64,000 nt of DNA from DAIQNV01 sp038748775. Lineage in GTDB: Bacteria; Planctomycetota; Phycisphaerae; Phycisphaerales; UBA1924. How positions within the stretch are numbered: position 1 is the first letter of the stretch; each line of letters begins with the position of its first letter. Both the position numbers and the translations under genes were made by a program. Location: the NCBI GenBank assembly GCA_038748775.1, contig JBCDIT010000004.1, positions 124,001-188,000 on the forward strand, given 5' to 3'. Below the pieces are notes generated by a model. The model worked only from the letters and a program-made list of their open reading frames with translations, had not been told where the DNA came from and ran no database searches. Shown here one piece after another: positions 1-8,272 of this stretch.

Positions 1-435
1 GAAGCCGATGTCGAAAGTCTGGCCATCGGCGGCGCCGGCGTCGATCGTGAGGTCGAAGCTGAGCAGGTCCGTGATCTGAGCCGGGAGGGCGTCATCGAGG
101 CCACGGCCGGCGCCAGCCCGAACCACGTTCGGGGTCGCGGCGGTGCTGGTGGTGGCACCTGATGCGAGAGCGGCGAGGATCGCCGGGCTCGAGCTCGTGA
201 CGTCGCCGGCGGCATCACCGCTCAGGACGACATCGCCGCCAAAGCCGTAGAGGCCGGCGGGACCGAAGACGCCCGAACCGGCGCCGCCGGTGTCCGGGTC
301 GACCGAAAGGGTGACGGTGATGGTGTCGCCAGGGGCCGCGGTCGTGGCCGAGGCGCCAAAGCTCACCGAAGCGGACTGGGCCGAGGCGACGCCGGCGAGA
401 GCGGCGATCGCGAGGGCAGCGGTTGTGCGAGTCAT
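1..435 (-). CDS. secreted protein, N-terminal part, cut by the window edge
   Basis: The gene starts at the ATG on positions 433-435, with AGGAG at 444-448 as ribosome binding site, and runs off the left end after 145 codons. The first 20 residues (MTRTTAALAIAALAGVASAQ) form a classic signal peptide. The mature part is rich in Ala, Gly, Thr and Asp and begins VSFGASATTAAPGDTITVTL, which resembles the opening of cohesin-like or other extracellular beta-sandwich domains. The C-terminus is missing, so a dockerin or CTERM anchor cannot be checked. The fold is inferred and the function is unknown. Confidence 0.75.
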   Translation of the reverse strand, partial: MTRTTAALAIAALAGVASAQSASVSFGASATTAAPGDTITVTLSVDPDTGGAGSGVFGPAGLYGFGGDVVLSGDAAGDVTSSSPAILAALASGATTSTAATPNVVRAGAGRGLDDALPAQITDLLSFDLTIDAGAADGQTFDIGF

Positions 436-563
436 GCTGAGCTCTCCTATCTCTTTCTACGGGCGAACGGATGGAGCGGGGTGCCCGCCGTCGCACGATA
501 CCGTTTACACGAACACGTTACAGCCTTGATGAGGGTTTAACAACCGATATTTTGCTTAAGGGA

Positions 564-1682
564 CTACTGATCCGCCGACGCGACGGGAATCCCCAGCGCA
601 ATCGCGAGGATCACGCCGTCTCGACCGATTCCGACAGCTTCGGAACCGTCTGAATCAATGATCCGGGCCTTGAGCACCCGGTCCGGACGGGCCAATGCCC
701 TTCCAGGAGTTTGGATTTCGATCGGTACAGTGTCAGACACCCGCCTGGAAGTGTACCGCGAACGAAGGAATTCTCCTCCGCGAAAGGCCCAACCTTCCCC
801 AGCATCTTGATACAGCTCGCCGGTCTCGTATCCATCTTCATTGAGAGCGACGACCAGGGTCAACTTGTCACGCTGGTCTGGGCGGTCGCCGAAGTACTCG
901 TGCACCGGACCGGTTGGGAGAGTCCCGCTTTCTCGGACGAAGAGCTTGGGTTGGTCCGGATCGGTTGAGTCACGGCCCCCATCAAACCCCTGGAAATCGA
1001 ACTCGTGCCATTGGTCGTTCTCAGGGAGGACCAACTGGCCGGTCCGATCGAGCTTCGTCTCGGAGTGGAAGATCAGAATGTCGCCCAGCATGAACGCATC
1101 GTCGACGTCGCGCAGCGCTGGGGTAACCGGATCAGCGAAGAACAGGGGCCTGGCCACCGGGACGCCGGTGCGATGCGCTTCCTCGAAGAGCGAGTCGAAC
1201 AAGGGCATGAGGCGGGAACGCCGCTCGAGCGCCCGCCTTGCAGTGGCCTCGATTTCGGGGCCGTACGCCCAGGGGTCCTCGTCCCGTGTGCCCTTCTTGG
1301 CGTAGAAGCTGGTCCCCGGTTTGATCGCGATGGTCGAAACAAACCGGCCTTCTTCGTCGTTCGAGAACACCGGCGTGATCGCCGACGCCCCCGCATCTCC
1401 GAGGGCTTCGAGCGGTTCGACAGGCGTGAACGAGGAGAGCCGCCCATCGCGGGCGTCCGCATTTTCGTGGAACCGGTAGATGCCCTCGCCGACCGTTTCG
1501 CCAACCGCGTTGCCGGCGGGCGAGGTCGACACGACAACTCGTTCAACGGCGGGCGAAGCGTCGTTGGTGTCCGAATCGCCCGTCTGCGTCGTTGTCGAGC
1601 ACGCCGCGAGGCCGGAGGCCGCGGCGATGAGCGCGACGCGGCTCGCGATGGATCGTCGGGTGAACGTGGGTGTGTGGATCAT
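564..1682 (-). CDS. lipoprotein derived from a GH31 glycosidase, catalytic barrel apparently absent
   Basis: The protein has a lipoprotein signal (lipobox SGLAAC) and then two segments that read like parts of GH31 alpha-glucosidases. The first, ending near KPGTSFYA, resembles the GH31 N-terminal beta domain. It is joined directly to DPWAYGPEIEATARRALERR and SLFEEAHRTGVPVARPLFF, which normally lie at the end of the GH31 barrel, followed by the C-terminal beta domains (LGDILIFHSE and ETGELYQDAGEGWAF). At about 372 residues it is far shorter than a GH31 enzyme (usually over 600), and the region carrying the nucleophile and acid/base is not present. It follows the GH99-like gene closely and is probably co-transcribed. 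An in-frame GTG at 1706 overlapping the upstream stop is an alternative start. A glycan-binding or vestigial role is inferred. Confidence 0.7.
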   Translation of the reverse strand: MIHTPTFTRRSIASRVALIAAASGLAACSTTTQTGDSDTNDASPAVERVVVSTSPAGNAVGETVGEGIYRFHENADARDGRLSSFTPVEPLEALGDAGASAITPVFSNDEEGRFVSTIAIKPGTSFYAKKGTRDEDPWAYGPEIEATARRALERRSRLMPLFDSLFEEAHRTGVPVARPLFFADPVTPALRDVDDAFMLGDILIFHSETKLDRTGQLVLPENDQWHEFDFQGFDGGRDSTDPDQPKLFVRESGTLPTGPVHEYFGDRPDQRDKLTLVVALNEDGYETGELYQDAGEGWAFRGGEFLRSRYTSRRVSDTVPIEIQTPGRALARPDRVLKARIIDSDGSEAVGIGRDGVILAIALGIPVASADQ

Positions 1683-1702
1683 GAGTCGCTCTCGTCTTGT
1701 GG

Positions 1703-2956
1703 TCACTCGCTGATCCGGTCCAATGCGCGGCGTGCCGACGACGTGTCCCCTCGGTTCAGCATCGAGGCGATGCGATCGAGTGTGGACGAGGCGGCCGCGC
1801 CAGACTTCCGGGCGCGGTACAGCCGGCCCGGCAGACGGAGGTCCTCATGGGTAAAGGCGAGATCGCCCCCCTCCGCACGCAACGTGTCTTGCAGAATTTC
1901 GAGAAAGAGATACCCGAACTCGTGCGTGGGCTCGATGATCGTGCCCTCGCCGTAGTCGTTCCAGGTCACAAGCTGGACCACCGGTGATTCCGAGGCCATC
2001 GCGGCCCGCAGGTGCCTCTTCAGCGTCTCCCCGCCCCGGTGGGCAAGGTACGAGTACGAGTTGGTGTACACGTCGTGGAAACCGGGGACCGCTGAGGTGA
2101 TGACCTGCTCGGGATCGCCCGAGACCCGTTCGTACAGCCCGGCGAAGCGCCGAGCGATCTCGTCATCGCCCCGGTCGCGGCCTTCTTCGTCATAGAACGC
2201 GTCGGTGTGGACCCAGGTGAACCCGCCGTCGGCGCCGACGTCTCTCCAGAGGTGATGCAACGCGAAGAACGCCGGTCGCTCTGGGAGCGAGGCGAACCCC
2301 TCGCGCCAAGGGCCTGGGTCCTTGATGAAAATTGGGCCGAAGTTCAGCACCAAAGGCCTGCCCTTGTAGCGTTGGTAGTGCGCGTGGGTGAACCAGTTCT
2401 CGTGCGTCCATTCAAAGGTCTTCGCCAGCGTCGCGCCGAGGTTGTCCTCGTCGGCCTTTCCGGCCTTCACGAGTTCCTGGACGGTGCGGTCCTCGAAGCA
2501 GACCGAGAACGTCATGCCGACCTCGCCCGCTTGCTCGAAGAGCACCTGGGTCGCTACGTGGTTGGGCAGGTAGTCGTAATGATCGATGATGCCGTACCAA
2601 TCGGCGATGACGCCGTCGACGCCGGCGAGCTTCATCTGTTGGAGCTGGCACTCGACAGCGTCAGGATCGGCGGAGTCATAAGGCCCGATCAGCGGGTGAT
2701 AGTGCGACCAGATGTCCGGGAGCCCGAACTTGTCGGTCGTCGAAGGATCGTGCTGCTTCTGCCAGCCGGTCCAGTGCGGGCCCCATTTCCCGCGAACGTC
2801 CGGGGTCTCGTACCAGGGCATGTAGTGCATCAGCACGGTGTTGCGACCGTCATCGCGTGGCGCGTCCTGAGCGTCGCTGCTGTCCGAGCCGAGCCCGATC
2901 ACGAACGACGCGAGCACGCCCAAGAGCTGGATATTCGACAGGCGTGGGCCGAGCAT
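1703..2956 (-). CDS. GH99-like secreted glycoside hydrolase
   Basis: This 417-residue protein has a hydrophobic N-terminal segment (residues about 9-25) consistent with a signal peptide. The body carries hallmarks of GH99 and related GH71/99-like proteins: MHYMPWYETPDVRGKWGPHW near residue 43, HYHPLIGPYDSADPD, GVDGVIADWYG, and near the end QLVTWNDYGEGTIIEP. GH99 enzymes are endo-acting alpha-mannosidases or mannanases, so a role in breaking down alpha-mannose-containing glycans outside the cytoplasm is likely, although the exact substrate cannot be read. Its stop overlaps an alternative start of the GH31-derived lipoprotein gene, indicating an operon. Confidence 0.82.
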   Translation of the reverse strand: MLGPRLSNIQLLGVLASFVIGLGSDSSDAQDAPRDDGRNTVLMHYMPWYETPDVRGKWGPHWTGWQKQHDPSTTDKFGLPDIWSHYHPLIGPYDSADPDAVECQLQQMKLAGVDGVIADWYGIIDHYDYLPNHVATQVLFEQAGEVGMTFSVCFEDRTVQELVKAGKADEDNLGATLAKTFEWTHENWFTHAHYQRYKGRPLVLNFGPIFIKDPGPWREGFASLPERPAFFALHHLWRDVGADGGFTWVHTDAFYDEEGRDRGDDEIARRFAGLYERVSGDPEQVITSAVPGFHDVYTNSYSYLAHRGGETLKRHLRAAMASESPVVQLVTWNDYGEGTIIEPTHEFGYLFLEILQDTLRAEGGDLAFTHEDLRLPGRLYRARKSGAAASSTLDRIASMLNRGDTSSARRALDRISE

Positions 2957-3015
2957 GAGCGTTGTCCTTCAATGGGACGCAACCGAGCGTTTGGGATTCG
3001 GGTGAACGGACGAGG

Positions 3016-3927
3016 TTACGGGCCAGCTGGCGAGTAGGTCTCCGCGTCTGGCGCTTCCTGCGACCAGTTCCATGCGTTGAACCGCGCCGAACTGCCACGC
3101 GACGAGTCGAGCGAAGTCGGGAGCGGCGAGGGCGATTGCTCGTTGCCGGCGGGTTCGTCGCTACCACGGGAGAAGATGTTGTCGTTCGTGTTGTAGATCC
3201 GACCGAACGTCGTCAGCCCGATCTCGGGTGACTTCTCTTGCGAAACGTGGCCGTCGTTCCACACGAGTCCGAACTGGAAGTTGCCCGGACGCTCGGAGAA
3301 CATCCCGATGAGGTTCTCGAGCAGGAACTCGTTCTGATCACCCTTGAGGTCGAACAAGCGGTCTGACACGATGGGCGTCGTCGATGCAAGCGTGTCTTTC
3401 CATCCGCCGACACGCGCGTCGTTGTACACGTTGTCGTCCCACCAGCCCAACTCGTTAAGGCCGTAGCTGTAGTGTCGCCAGTCGAACCCCTCGTCACGCG
3501 GTTCAAGATCGGCTTGCAGCACCGGCGTCCAGATGTCGCGCGGTGCACGCTCCGCAGGGTGGAGCAACACCTCGCCCGGGACCAGGTCATTGGAGATCAA
3601 CTCGGCCATGCGGATATGGGTGTACGTGCCCATATCGATCGGATCTTCGTTGGGTGCCGAACCGCCTGTGATCAACTCGTAGCCCCGCCAACTCGCCTTC
3701 CACTGGTTCTCTTGGGCGTCGTACCCGGTGTACCACCCCCGGTTGCCCGTCGCGTGCAGCGCGAGTCCCTGGTGGATGCTGCGCAGTTGTGTGTTGTTCT
3801 TGAGTTGCTGCGACGTGAGCCGTGCCTTGCCCAGCGCCGGCAGCAAGATCCCGATGAGCAGCGCGATGATCGCGATGACGACCAGAAGTTCGATCAGCGT
3901 GAACGCTCGAGCGGAACGGCGTGACAT
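3016..3927 (-). CDS. pseudopilin-like protein with N-terminal methylation motif
   Basis: The start is the ATG at 3925-3927, preceded by AAGGGAG. The N-terminus MSRRSARAFTLIELLVVIAI is a type IV pilin/type II pseudopilin prepeptide with the cleavage-site phenylalanine and Glu at +5, and a transmembrane helix ending in LLPALGKAR. The 303-residue protein ends with a WNDGHV segment, the DG-containing motif that planctomycete pilin-like proteins carry near their C-termini. Such paralogues are abundant in planctomycetes; most have no assigned function and may be processed and surface-exposed. It lies just upstream of the glycosidase pair on the same strand and could be co-regulated with it. Confidence 0.85.
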   Translation of the reverse strand: MSRRSARAFTLIELLVVIAIIALLIGILLPALGKARLTSQQLKNNTQLRSIHQGLALHATGNRGWYTGYDAQENQWKASWRGYELITGGSAPNEDPIDMGTYTHIRMAELISNDLVPGEVLLHPAERAPRDIWTPVLQADLEPRDEGFDWRHYSYGLNELGWWDDNVYNDARVGGWKDTLASTTPIVSDRLFDLKGDQNEFLLENLIGMFSERPGNFQFGLVWNDGHVSQEKSPEIGLTTFGRIYNTNDNIFSRGSDEPAGNEQSPSPLPTSLDSSRGSSARFNAWNWSQEAPDAETYSPAGP

Positions 3928-3970
3928 CGGGTCTCCCTTCAGCGAAATCGAAAGGACTCTCATCGGATTA

Positions 3971-3997
3971 AGTATAGCAAAAATGCGATATATTGCA
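3971..3997 (-). promoter_or_regulatory. candidate promoter -10 with overlapping palindrome
   Basis: Reading on the minus strand, TATACT (3971-3976) is a good -10 box 44 bases upstream of the pseudopilin start. Immediately upstream lies TGCGATATATTGCA (plus strand, 3984-3997), a 14-bp palindrome with one mismatched pair, placed in the -10/-35 spacer where a repressor would block transcription. The half-site TGCRAT resembles LacI/GntR-type operators, which is inference. No strong -35 is seen (GATGCA at the expected spacing). Confidence 0.4.
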
Positions 3998-4044
3998 TCG
4001 CGGAACGTCGAAAGTCGCGGAACGTATCCCCGTCGCGGTAGGGG

Positions 4045-4950
4045 ATGTCCGGGAAGCTCACCGCGCATACGTCGTTGAACCCCGGGTTGGCCGAAGGGAA
4101 CATCTCTGTCGCGTCGCTCGTGACGCTGTTGGGTTCGTCGAGCACGCACTGCAGAGCAACCTTGCTCGCCGGGACCTACGAACTCGGGATCTTCGCCGAC
4201 CACGGTGTGGTGATCGCGACCGACTCGCTGATCGTCAACGTGTTCGATCCCCTCGCCGCCCCCTGGGACAACAACGGCGTGGGCAACGTCGGTGCGTTCG
4301 GCTGGGCGACCGAGTCGCTTGGGTTGTTCACGCGCGATGTCGATGTCAACGGTTCGGGAGATGGCATCCGAGGCAACGCGGCCGCGAGCGGAGACCGGTT
4401 CCACTTCGCCTGGGCGCCGATGAACGTCAACAGCGGCGTCCGGGTCGTGGCTCGGATCGACGCGTTCGAGGGCGAACTCGAAGACTCGGGCCGGGCCGGT
4501 GTCATGTTCCGTGGGTCGACAAGCGGTTCGACCACGTCGAACGCGTTCCTCGGGCTTTCCGGTGCTGGCGAACTCGTCTACTCGAATCGATCGGGCTCCG
4601 GTGGGAACACGTCGATCAAGGTGGTCCTGTCATCGGCGACCTTGCCTCTCTGGGTCCGCCTCGACCGCCGCACAGTGAACACCGGTGGCGGGGAGAAGTA
4701 CATGGGGTTCGCGCTTGCCTCGGGCACGGGCGGTATCGGAAACGGGACGTTCTCGTCGGCCTACGCCGCTTTGGTTCGCGACGCCGATGTCGCATCGCCG
4801 ATCGGCGTTCTCGATCTTGGTGACGTCGACGCGTTTATCGCCTCGTTCTTCGTGCAAGGCCTCGCGGCGGATATCACCCGGCCGTTCGGAGTGCTTGACC
4901 TTGCCGACGTCGACGCGTTCATCGCGTCGTTCTTGGCCGGTTGCCCCTGA
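4045..4950 (+). CDS. dockerin-type repeat protein, probably a 5'-truncated remnant
   Basis: The C-terminal 50 residues carry two copies of a dockerin-like half-repeat, GVLDLGDVDAFIASFFVQG and GVLDLADVDAFIASFLAGCP, each with regularly spaced acidic residues as in calcium-binding dockerin loops. The preceding region (residues about 75-230) contains DRFHFAWAPMNV and GRAGVMFRGSTSGS, similar to concanavalin-like carbohydrate-associated domains. No signal peptide is found: the frame is closed by TAG at 4039-4041, just before the ATG, and there is no convincing ribosome binding site. A secreted dockerin protein should have an export signal, so this is probably the 3' part of a larger gene. It could still be expressed. 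Confidence 0.6.
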   Translation: MSGKLTAHTSLNPGLAEGNISVASLVTLLGSSSTHCRATLLAGTYELGIFADHGVVIATDSLIVNVFDPLAAPWDNNGVGNVGAFGWATESLGLFTRDVDVNGSGDGIRGNAAASGDRFHFAWAPMNVNSGVRVVARIDAFEGELEDSGRAGVMFRGSTSGSTTSNAFLGLSGAGELVYSNRSGSGGNTSIKVVLSSATLPLWVRLDRRTVNTGGGEKYMGFALASGTGGIGNGTFSSAYAALVRDADVASPIGVLDLGDVDAFIASFFVQGLAADITRPFGVLDLADVDAFIASFLAGCP

Positions 4951-4959
4951 GCGGCGCGG

Positions 4960-6198
4960 TCACCCCGCGGCGCCCGCGTTCGTGCCCGAAGCGGTCGCCG
5001 CGTGCTCCCGCAGGAACCCAACGATCGACTCGACCACGTACGCCCGCTGGGTCTCGGTCAGTTCGGGGTACACCGGTAGCGCGATGGTCTCCTTGGCCGC
5101 TCGCTCGGAGTGGGGCAGGTCTCCCGTCTTCCCGCCGAGAGGCGTGAAACACTCCTGGAGATGAAGCGGGATCGGGTAGTACACGTCATGCCCGATGTTC
5201 TTGGCCTTGAGGTGCTCACGGAGCGCGTCGCGGAGCTCGCCCGGAACCCGAATGACGTACTGGTTGTAGATATGTCGGCTCTGGCCTTCGGTCGCCGGCG
5301 CCGGCGTCCGAAGGGCAAGACCCGAGTCATCGTCGAGCGACACCGTCGAGGGCGCCGCCCCCGCATCGGCGAAGCGCTTGTCGTAGTCGGCGGCGTTCGA
5401 CCGCCGGTCGTCGTGCCACGACTCGAGATGGCGGAGTTTCACGCGGAGAACCGCGGCCTGCAGGGCATCGAGCCGGCCGTTGAGCCCGACCTCATCGTGG
5501 TAGTACTTCGGCTCCATGCCGTGGTTGCGCAGGCGCTTGATCCGCGCGGCGAGTTCGTCGTCGTTGGTGGTGATCATGCCCCCGTCGCCGAACCCGCCCA
5601 GGTTTTTCGACGGGAAGAAGCTAAAGCAGCCGACCTTGCCCCTCGAGCCCGCCATCGCGCCGGTCGCGTCCTTGGCACCGATCGCCTGGGCCGCGTCCTC
5701 GATGACCGGCACGCCCAACTCCTCACCGAGCGCCAGCCACGCGTCCATATCGACCGTCTGACCGAACAGATGCACAGGCATGAGGCCGGCGAGCTTGCCC
5801 TCAGGCACCTGCTTGAGCACCTCGCGCACGTGGTCGGGGGTCGCGTTGTACGTCGCCGGGTCGATGTCGCACATCACCGGGATCGATCCGAGACGCCAAA
5901 TCGAGCCGGCGGTGGCGAAAAACGTGTAGCTCGGGCAGATGATCCGCCCGTTGTGCCCGCCTCCGCACCCGATGTTCATCGCTTGGAGCGCGATCAGAAT
6001 CGCTTCTGAGCCCGACGCGACGCCGATGGCGTGCTTGGTGCCGCTGTAGGCCGCGACTTCTTCCTCGAGCCCGGCAACCTCCGGGCCCATGATGAACCAT
6101 TGATCTTCGATGACCTTGCGGACGACCGGTTCGATCTCGTCGCGAAGCGAGGCGTACTGAGCCTTGAGGTCGAGAAGCGGGACGGTGATATCGCTCAT
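4960..6198 (-). CDS. DegT/DnrJ/EryC1/StrS-family PLP aminotransferase
   Basis: The 412-residue protein shows the family landmarks: LLDLKAQYASL near the N-terminus, GVASGSEAILIAL in the cofactor-binding region, CPSYTFFATA, VIEDAAQAIGA (Asp contacting the pyridine nitrogen) and SFFPSKNLGGFGDGG, in which Lys198 is the expected PLP lysine. Members make amino sugars for surface polysaccharides, lipid A or secondary metabolites by transaminating keto-sugar nucleotides. No sugar-nucleotide or glycosyltransferase genes lie nearby, so the substrate is unknown. The gene stands alone between the dockerin remnant and an interspersed repeat. Confidence 0.9.
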   Translation of the reverse strand: MSDITVPLLDLKAQYASLRDEIEPVVRKVIEDQWFIMGPEVAGLEEEVAAYSGTKHAIGVASGSEAILIALQAMNIGCGGGHNGRIICPSYTFFATAGSIWRLGSIPVMCDIDPATYNATPDHVREVLKQVPEGKLAGLMPVHLFGQTVDMDAWLALGEELGVPVIEDAAQAIGAKDATGAMAGSRGKVGCFSFFPSKNLGGFGDGGMITTNDDELAARIKRLRNHGMEPKYYHDEVGLNGRLDALQAAVLRVKLRHLESWHDDRRSNAADYDKRFADAGAAPSTVSLDDDSGLALRTPAPATEGQSRHIYNQYVIRVPGELRDALREHLKAKNIGHDVYYPIPLHLQECFTPLGGKTGDLPHSERAAKETIALPVYPELTETQRAYVVESIVGFLREHAATASGTNAGAAG

Positions 6199-6248
6199 GC
6201 GTTTCCCCAGTGGCGCGCCGAACAGCCGCGGACGCGCGATGGAGATGC

Positions 6249-6384
6249 TAGAGCGTCTTCACTGAACGTGTAGCTCCACGAGTTCAGTTTTCTCGGCAGG
6301 AAGCCCGCCGGATTGACTCCGGCGCGGGTTCCGCAAGCGAGTGTGCGGCCGGAGGCCGCTACAGAGCGATCAAATCTGCTCTAA
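6249..6384. repeat. interspersed repeat, copy 1 (about 135 bp)
   Basis: The segment begins with TAGAGC and ends with GCTCTA, a short terminal inverted repeat. It contains nested hairpins: GCCGGA-TTGAC-TCCGGC and GCGGCC-GGA-GGCCGC. Its reverse complement closely matches 30059-30188 over nearly the whole length, and its right third matches 46827-46870. It sits between the tolC-like and degT-like genes and has no coding potential. It could be a non-autonomous mobile element or a structured RNA. Confidence 0.8.
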
Positions 6385-6410
6385 GGGCGACATCGGCCTC
6401 ACGCTCGGTT

Positions 6411-8210
6411 TCAGCCGATCCCGGGGTCCACCTTCTCCGATTCTTCGGCGCCGTCTTCGAGGCGAGGGTCGAGCGGCGACCACTCGACCCCGCTCTGACC
6501 CAGGAGCGTCCCGGTCGCCTGCGCCAGGAGCACCTGAGAAATCTCATACTCAACCACCGCCTGGATCTCGGAGAGCCTCGCGTCCGCGAGCCTCGCGTCG
6601 GCATCGAGCACGTCGGTGCTCGTCGAGCGCCCGACGTTGAACTGTCGCTCTTCGGCTTCGAGCGAACGCGAGTTCAGCAGCACCGCCTGCCTGGCGGCGA
6701 GGATGCGTTGCCACCCCGTCTCGATGCTCGTGACAGCGTCCAGAACCTCTTGGCGGATCAGCACACGCCGCGCGTCACGCGTCGCGATGCGTTGGAGTCG
6801 CGTCAAAACCGCTTGCTCGACCGAAGACCGTCGCTGACGGTTCCCGAGCGGGATCTCGCCGTTGAGTCCTATGACGTAGTCCTCGAACTCATTCTCCGCG
6901 ATAACGTTGAGCGATTCGTTGAGGTCTCCCCCGATCCCGTTCGCGCGGTACGTCAAGCTGACGCCAAGGCTCGGCAGCGCCGCGTTCTCTCGGAACGCGA
7001 TGGTCGCCGCGTCGCCCGCGAGGCGCAGCTCGAGCTCGAGCAACTCCATCCGCTGGTCCATCGCTGCGTCGGCAAGCTGCGTTCCATCGAGCGTGTACTC
7101 GATGGGGTTCGGGACCGTCGTCGTGAGGATCGGCGTTTCGTCGTCGATACCGAGCCCGGGCAGGTTCATGATCCGCTTCAAATCGCGTTGGTTCAGAAGG
7201 ACGTTGTTCTCGGCCTGAATGATGGCCTCGATGCGATCAGCGAGCCCCGACTCAGCCCGGACAACCTCGATTTCGGGTTGCTGGCCGGCGTTGAACCGTC
7301 GGCGCGCCCGCTCAAGCTGCTCGAGTGCCACCACGTACTGCTGGTACCGGACCTCCAACGCCGCGCGGCTCGCGTACAGACGCCAGTACGCCTGGGCCGA
7401 CGACGTCAACTGTCGGATGACTTCGAGCCGAGACTGCGTCAGCGAGATCTGGCGGTCGTAGTCGGCGATACGGATCTGGAACGAGTTCGATTTGCGCCCG
7501 GCCCCTCTGAGCAGTTGTTGCGTGATCGACACCTCAAAGTCTGTGGTGTACGCGGGGTTGAGCGTTGCGAACGGGTTGTTGTTCAGGTTACGGAGCCACG
7601 TGGTCTGTACTTCGAACTGGCCACCGGTCCGGAGCGGAACGCGAACACCCGGCTGGAAGAAGTAGCTCCGCGAACCGGCGGTCTGGGTCGAGAGCGCCAC
7701 CGCGTCGTCCGTCTCGTTGCTCTGGAAGTTGCCGAACAGCACCGCCTCGAACCGGCCTTGCTCCTCGTTCACCCGCTCCGCCGCGATCTCCGGCGCGACG
7801 AGCGCGACGCGCAGATCGAGGTTGTTCTCGAGTGCCGCGGCGCGTGCCTCTTCGATACTCAGTTCAACCGGTTCGCCCGGTTCAAATTTCGCTTTGAGCT
7901 CCGCGAGGTTCTTCCCGGGCGGGGAATCCGCGAGCGCCTGCTCGGGGGTCCTCCCCGCCGCGTTCGACAGATCGAGCGGCTCAATCGCGCGAAGCCGCGC
8001 CAGGCTCACCCTCGTGTCATAGTCGCTGTCAGACTCGAACAGCGGGCTGTTGTGGCACCCCCCGAGCCCGAGCCCGAACCCCAGCCCGGCGGCCGCGATC
8101 AGCCCGATCGAGCCGATTCGTCGGAAAGGGTGGGGGAGTCCCGCTGTCGGCGTGTCCGTTGGCGCCGATCCCTTGCGCCCTTGCGTGGACGGATCGTCTT
8201 CGCGATGCAT
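6411..8210 (-). CDS. TolC-like outer-membrane efflux channel lipoprotein
   Basis: This 599-residue protein starts at the ATG on 8208-8210, with AGGGA upstream. The N-terminus has a hydrophobic stretch ending in the lipobox LGGC, so it is probably lipidated. Two long alpha-helical repeat halves follow, with beta-strand segments such as QFEVQTTWLRNL between them. This is the outer membrane efflux protein family layout, in which three subunits form a beta barrel and periplasmic tunnel. It is the last gene of a four-gene efflux operon, 62 bases after the permease, and should complete a MacAB-TolC-type pump. A long polar segment lies before the first helical half. The exported substrate is not evident. 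Confidence 0.88.
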   Translation of the reverse strand: MHREDDPSTQGRKGSAPTDTPTAGLPHPFRRIGSIGLIAAAGLGFGLGLGGCHNSPLFESDSDYDTRVSLARLRAIEPLDLSNAAGRTPEQALADSPPGKNLAELKAKFEPGEPVELSIEEARAAALENNLDLRVALVAPEIAAERVNEEQGRFEAVLFGNFQSNETDDAVALSTQTAGSRSYFFQPGVRVPLRTGGQFEVQTTWLRNLNNNPFATLNPAYTTDFEVSITQQLLRGAGRKSNSFQIRIADYDRQISLTQSRLEVIRQLTSSAQAYWRLYASRAALEVRYQQYVVALEQLERARRRFNAGQQPEIEVVRAESGLADRIEAIIQAENNVLLNQRDLKRIMNLPGLGIDDETPILTTTVPNPIEYTLDGTQLADAAMDQRMELLELELRLAGDAATIAFRENAALPSLGVSLTYRANGIGGDLNESLNVIAENEFEDYVIGLNGEIPLGNRQRRSSVEQAVLTRLQRIATRDARRVLIRQEVLDAVTSIETGWQRILAARQAVLLNSRSLEAEERQFNVGRSTSTDVLDADARLADARLSEIQAVVEYEISQVLLAQATGTLLGQSGVEWSPLDPRLEDGAEESEKVDPGIG

Positions 8211-8272
8211 GCGTTCCCTGCCTTGATCTGAGCCGCCGTGTGCGGAGGCGGCGCGCGGTCCGTGCGACCGGA

